From assembly GCA_021323155.1 (NCBI GenBank), contig JAJTCI010000181.1:1-5279 (forward strand): 5,279 nt of DNA. Direction: 5' to 3'. This document shows positions 4,784 through 5,279 of the stretch, piece after piece. The number at the start of each line of letters is the position of its first letter. The stretch's first letter is position 1. A program made the translations under genes and the position numbers. The notes below the pieces were generated by a model that searched no databases, had not been told where the DNA came from, and saw only the letters and a program-made list of their open reading frames with translations. This DNA comes from Chitinophagaceae bacterium. GTDB lineage: Bacteria; Bacteroidota; Bacteroidia; Chitinophagales; Chitinophagaceae.

Positions 4784-5279
4784 ATGAAAGAAACGGAAAT
4801 AATCGAAGTGATTGGAGCCAGGGAGCATAACCTGCGCAATATTGATATTTCTATTCCGAAGAATAAACTTGTTGTCTTTACAGGGGTAAGTGGCAGTGGT
4901 AAGTCTTCGCTTGCTTTCGATACCATTTATAACGAGGGGCAGCGCCGATATATGGAGAGTTTCAGTGCTTATGCCCGTCAATTTATTGGCGATATGGAGC
5001 GGCCCGACGTGGATAAGATCAGTGGCTTGTCGCCGGTAATATCCATCGAACAGAAGACCACTAACAAGAATCCCCGTTCCACGGTGGGAACCGTTACGGA
5101 GATATATGACTTTCTCCGTTTGCTTTACGCCAGGATCGGTGAAGCATACAGTTACCATACCGGTAAGCAAATGGTGAAGTTCAGCGAGGAAGAGATCGTA
5201 GAGAATATTTTTAAAAAGTTCAAAGGGAAAAAGATCACGCTGCTGGCTCCGTTGATCCGGGGAAGAAAAGGGCACTACC
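4784..5279 (+). CDS. uvrA: Excinuclease ABC subunit UvrA, 5' part
   Basis: This is the N-terminal 165 residues of UvrA, cut by the window edge (the full protein is usually about 940 residues). UvrA is the dimeric ABC-type ATPase that recognises bulky DNA lesions and loads UvrB in nucleotide excision repair. The sequence shows IGAREHNLRNIDISIPKNK (10-28), Walker A GVSGSGKS (34-41), SLAFDTIYNEGQRRYMESF (42-60), AYARQF, GLSPVISIEQKTTNKNPRST and VGTVTEIYDFLRLLYARIGE, all near-identical to E. coli UvrA. After RIGE the E. coli sequence continues with CPDH. Here it reads AYSYHTGKQMVKFSEEEI, and I recall a similar replacement in other Bacteroidota UvrAs. The ATG at 4784 gives the expected short lead before IEVIGAREHNL. 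No Shine-Dalgarno is evident. SOS control cannot be judged, since no familiar LexA box is visible. Confidence 0.97.
   Translation, partial: MKETEIIEVIGAREHNLRNIDISIPKNKLVVFTGVSGSGKSSLAFDTIYNEGQRRYMESFSAYARQFIGDMERPDVDKISGLSPVISIEQKTTNKNPRSTVGTVTEIYDFLRLLYARIGEAYSYHTGKQMVKFSEEEIVENIFKKFKGKKITLLAPLIRGRKGHY

Noticed and set aside
4766..5275. 169-codon minus-strand frame
   Set aside because: It is antisense to uvrA, whose plus-strand frame has unmistakable UvrA motifs.

Overview
The window looks like ordinary chromosomal DNA from a member of the Bacteroidota, most like a Chitinophaga-type (Chitinophagaceae) genome. Three things point there. One gene encodes a short stand-alone TonB C-terminal-domain protein with an FPGG motif. 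Another encodes a PorT-like outer-membrane beta-barrel with an RPELLYAGKG motif. Several starts lack a Shine-Dalgarno sequence and instead have TATCTTTG-like boxes, the Bacteroidota -7 promoter element TAnnTTTG, a few bases before the ATG. The family assignment within the phylum is inference.

Layout. Positions 1-154 hold no clear gene, only a possible 3' end of a plus-strand reading frame (2-100). From 155 to 3320 five genes run leftward on the minus strand. In transcription order they are a small SecA-like protein (2763-3320), a UPF0104/LPG-synthase-like membrane protein (1839-2732), an Hsp15-type S4 RNA-binding protein (hslR, 1405-1797), a periplasmic TonB_C protein (903-1352) and the tRNA m1G37 methyltransferase trmD (155-841). 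Gaps are 30 to 61 bp. At least trmD and hslR appear to have their own promoters, so this is probably a same-strand cluster with internal promoters and not one tight operon.

A lipoprotein gene (3379-3840, plus strand) diverges from the SecA-like gene across a 58-bp region containing a perfect 7-bp inverted repeat. It converges on an outer-membrane beta-barrel gene (3909-4547, minus strand), with a bidirectional terminator hairpin between the two. A 236-bp divergent region separates the barrel gene from the 5' part of uvrA (4784 to the window end, plus strand). That region contains a tandem ACCGGTTTT repeat and a separate 7-bp inverted repeat.

The genes do not form one pathway. trmD, hslR and uvrA are housekeeping (tRNA modification, ribosome rescue, DNA repair), and the rest concern the cell envelope. 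The most unusual item is the 185-residue SecA-like protein. It seems to keep the framework of SecA nucleotide-binding domain 2 and the start of the helical scaffold, but lacks the ATPase motifs. No mobile element, CRISPR array, tRNA or rRNA was seen.
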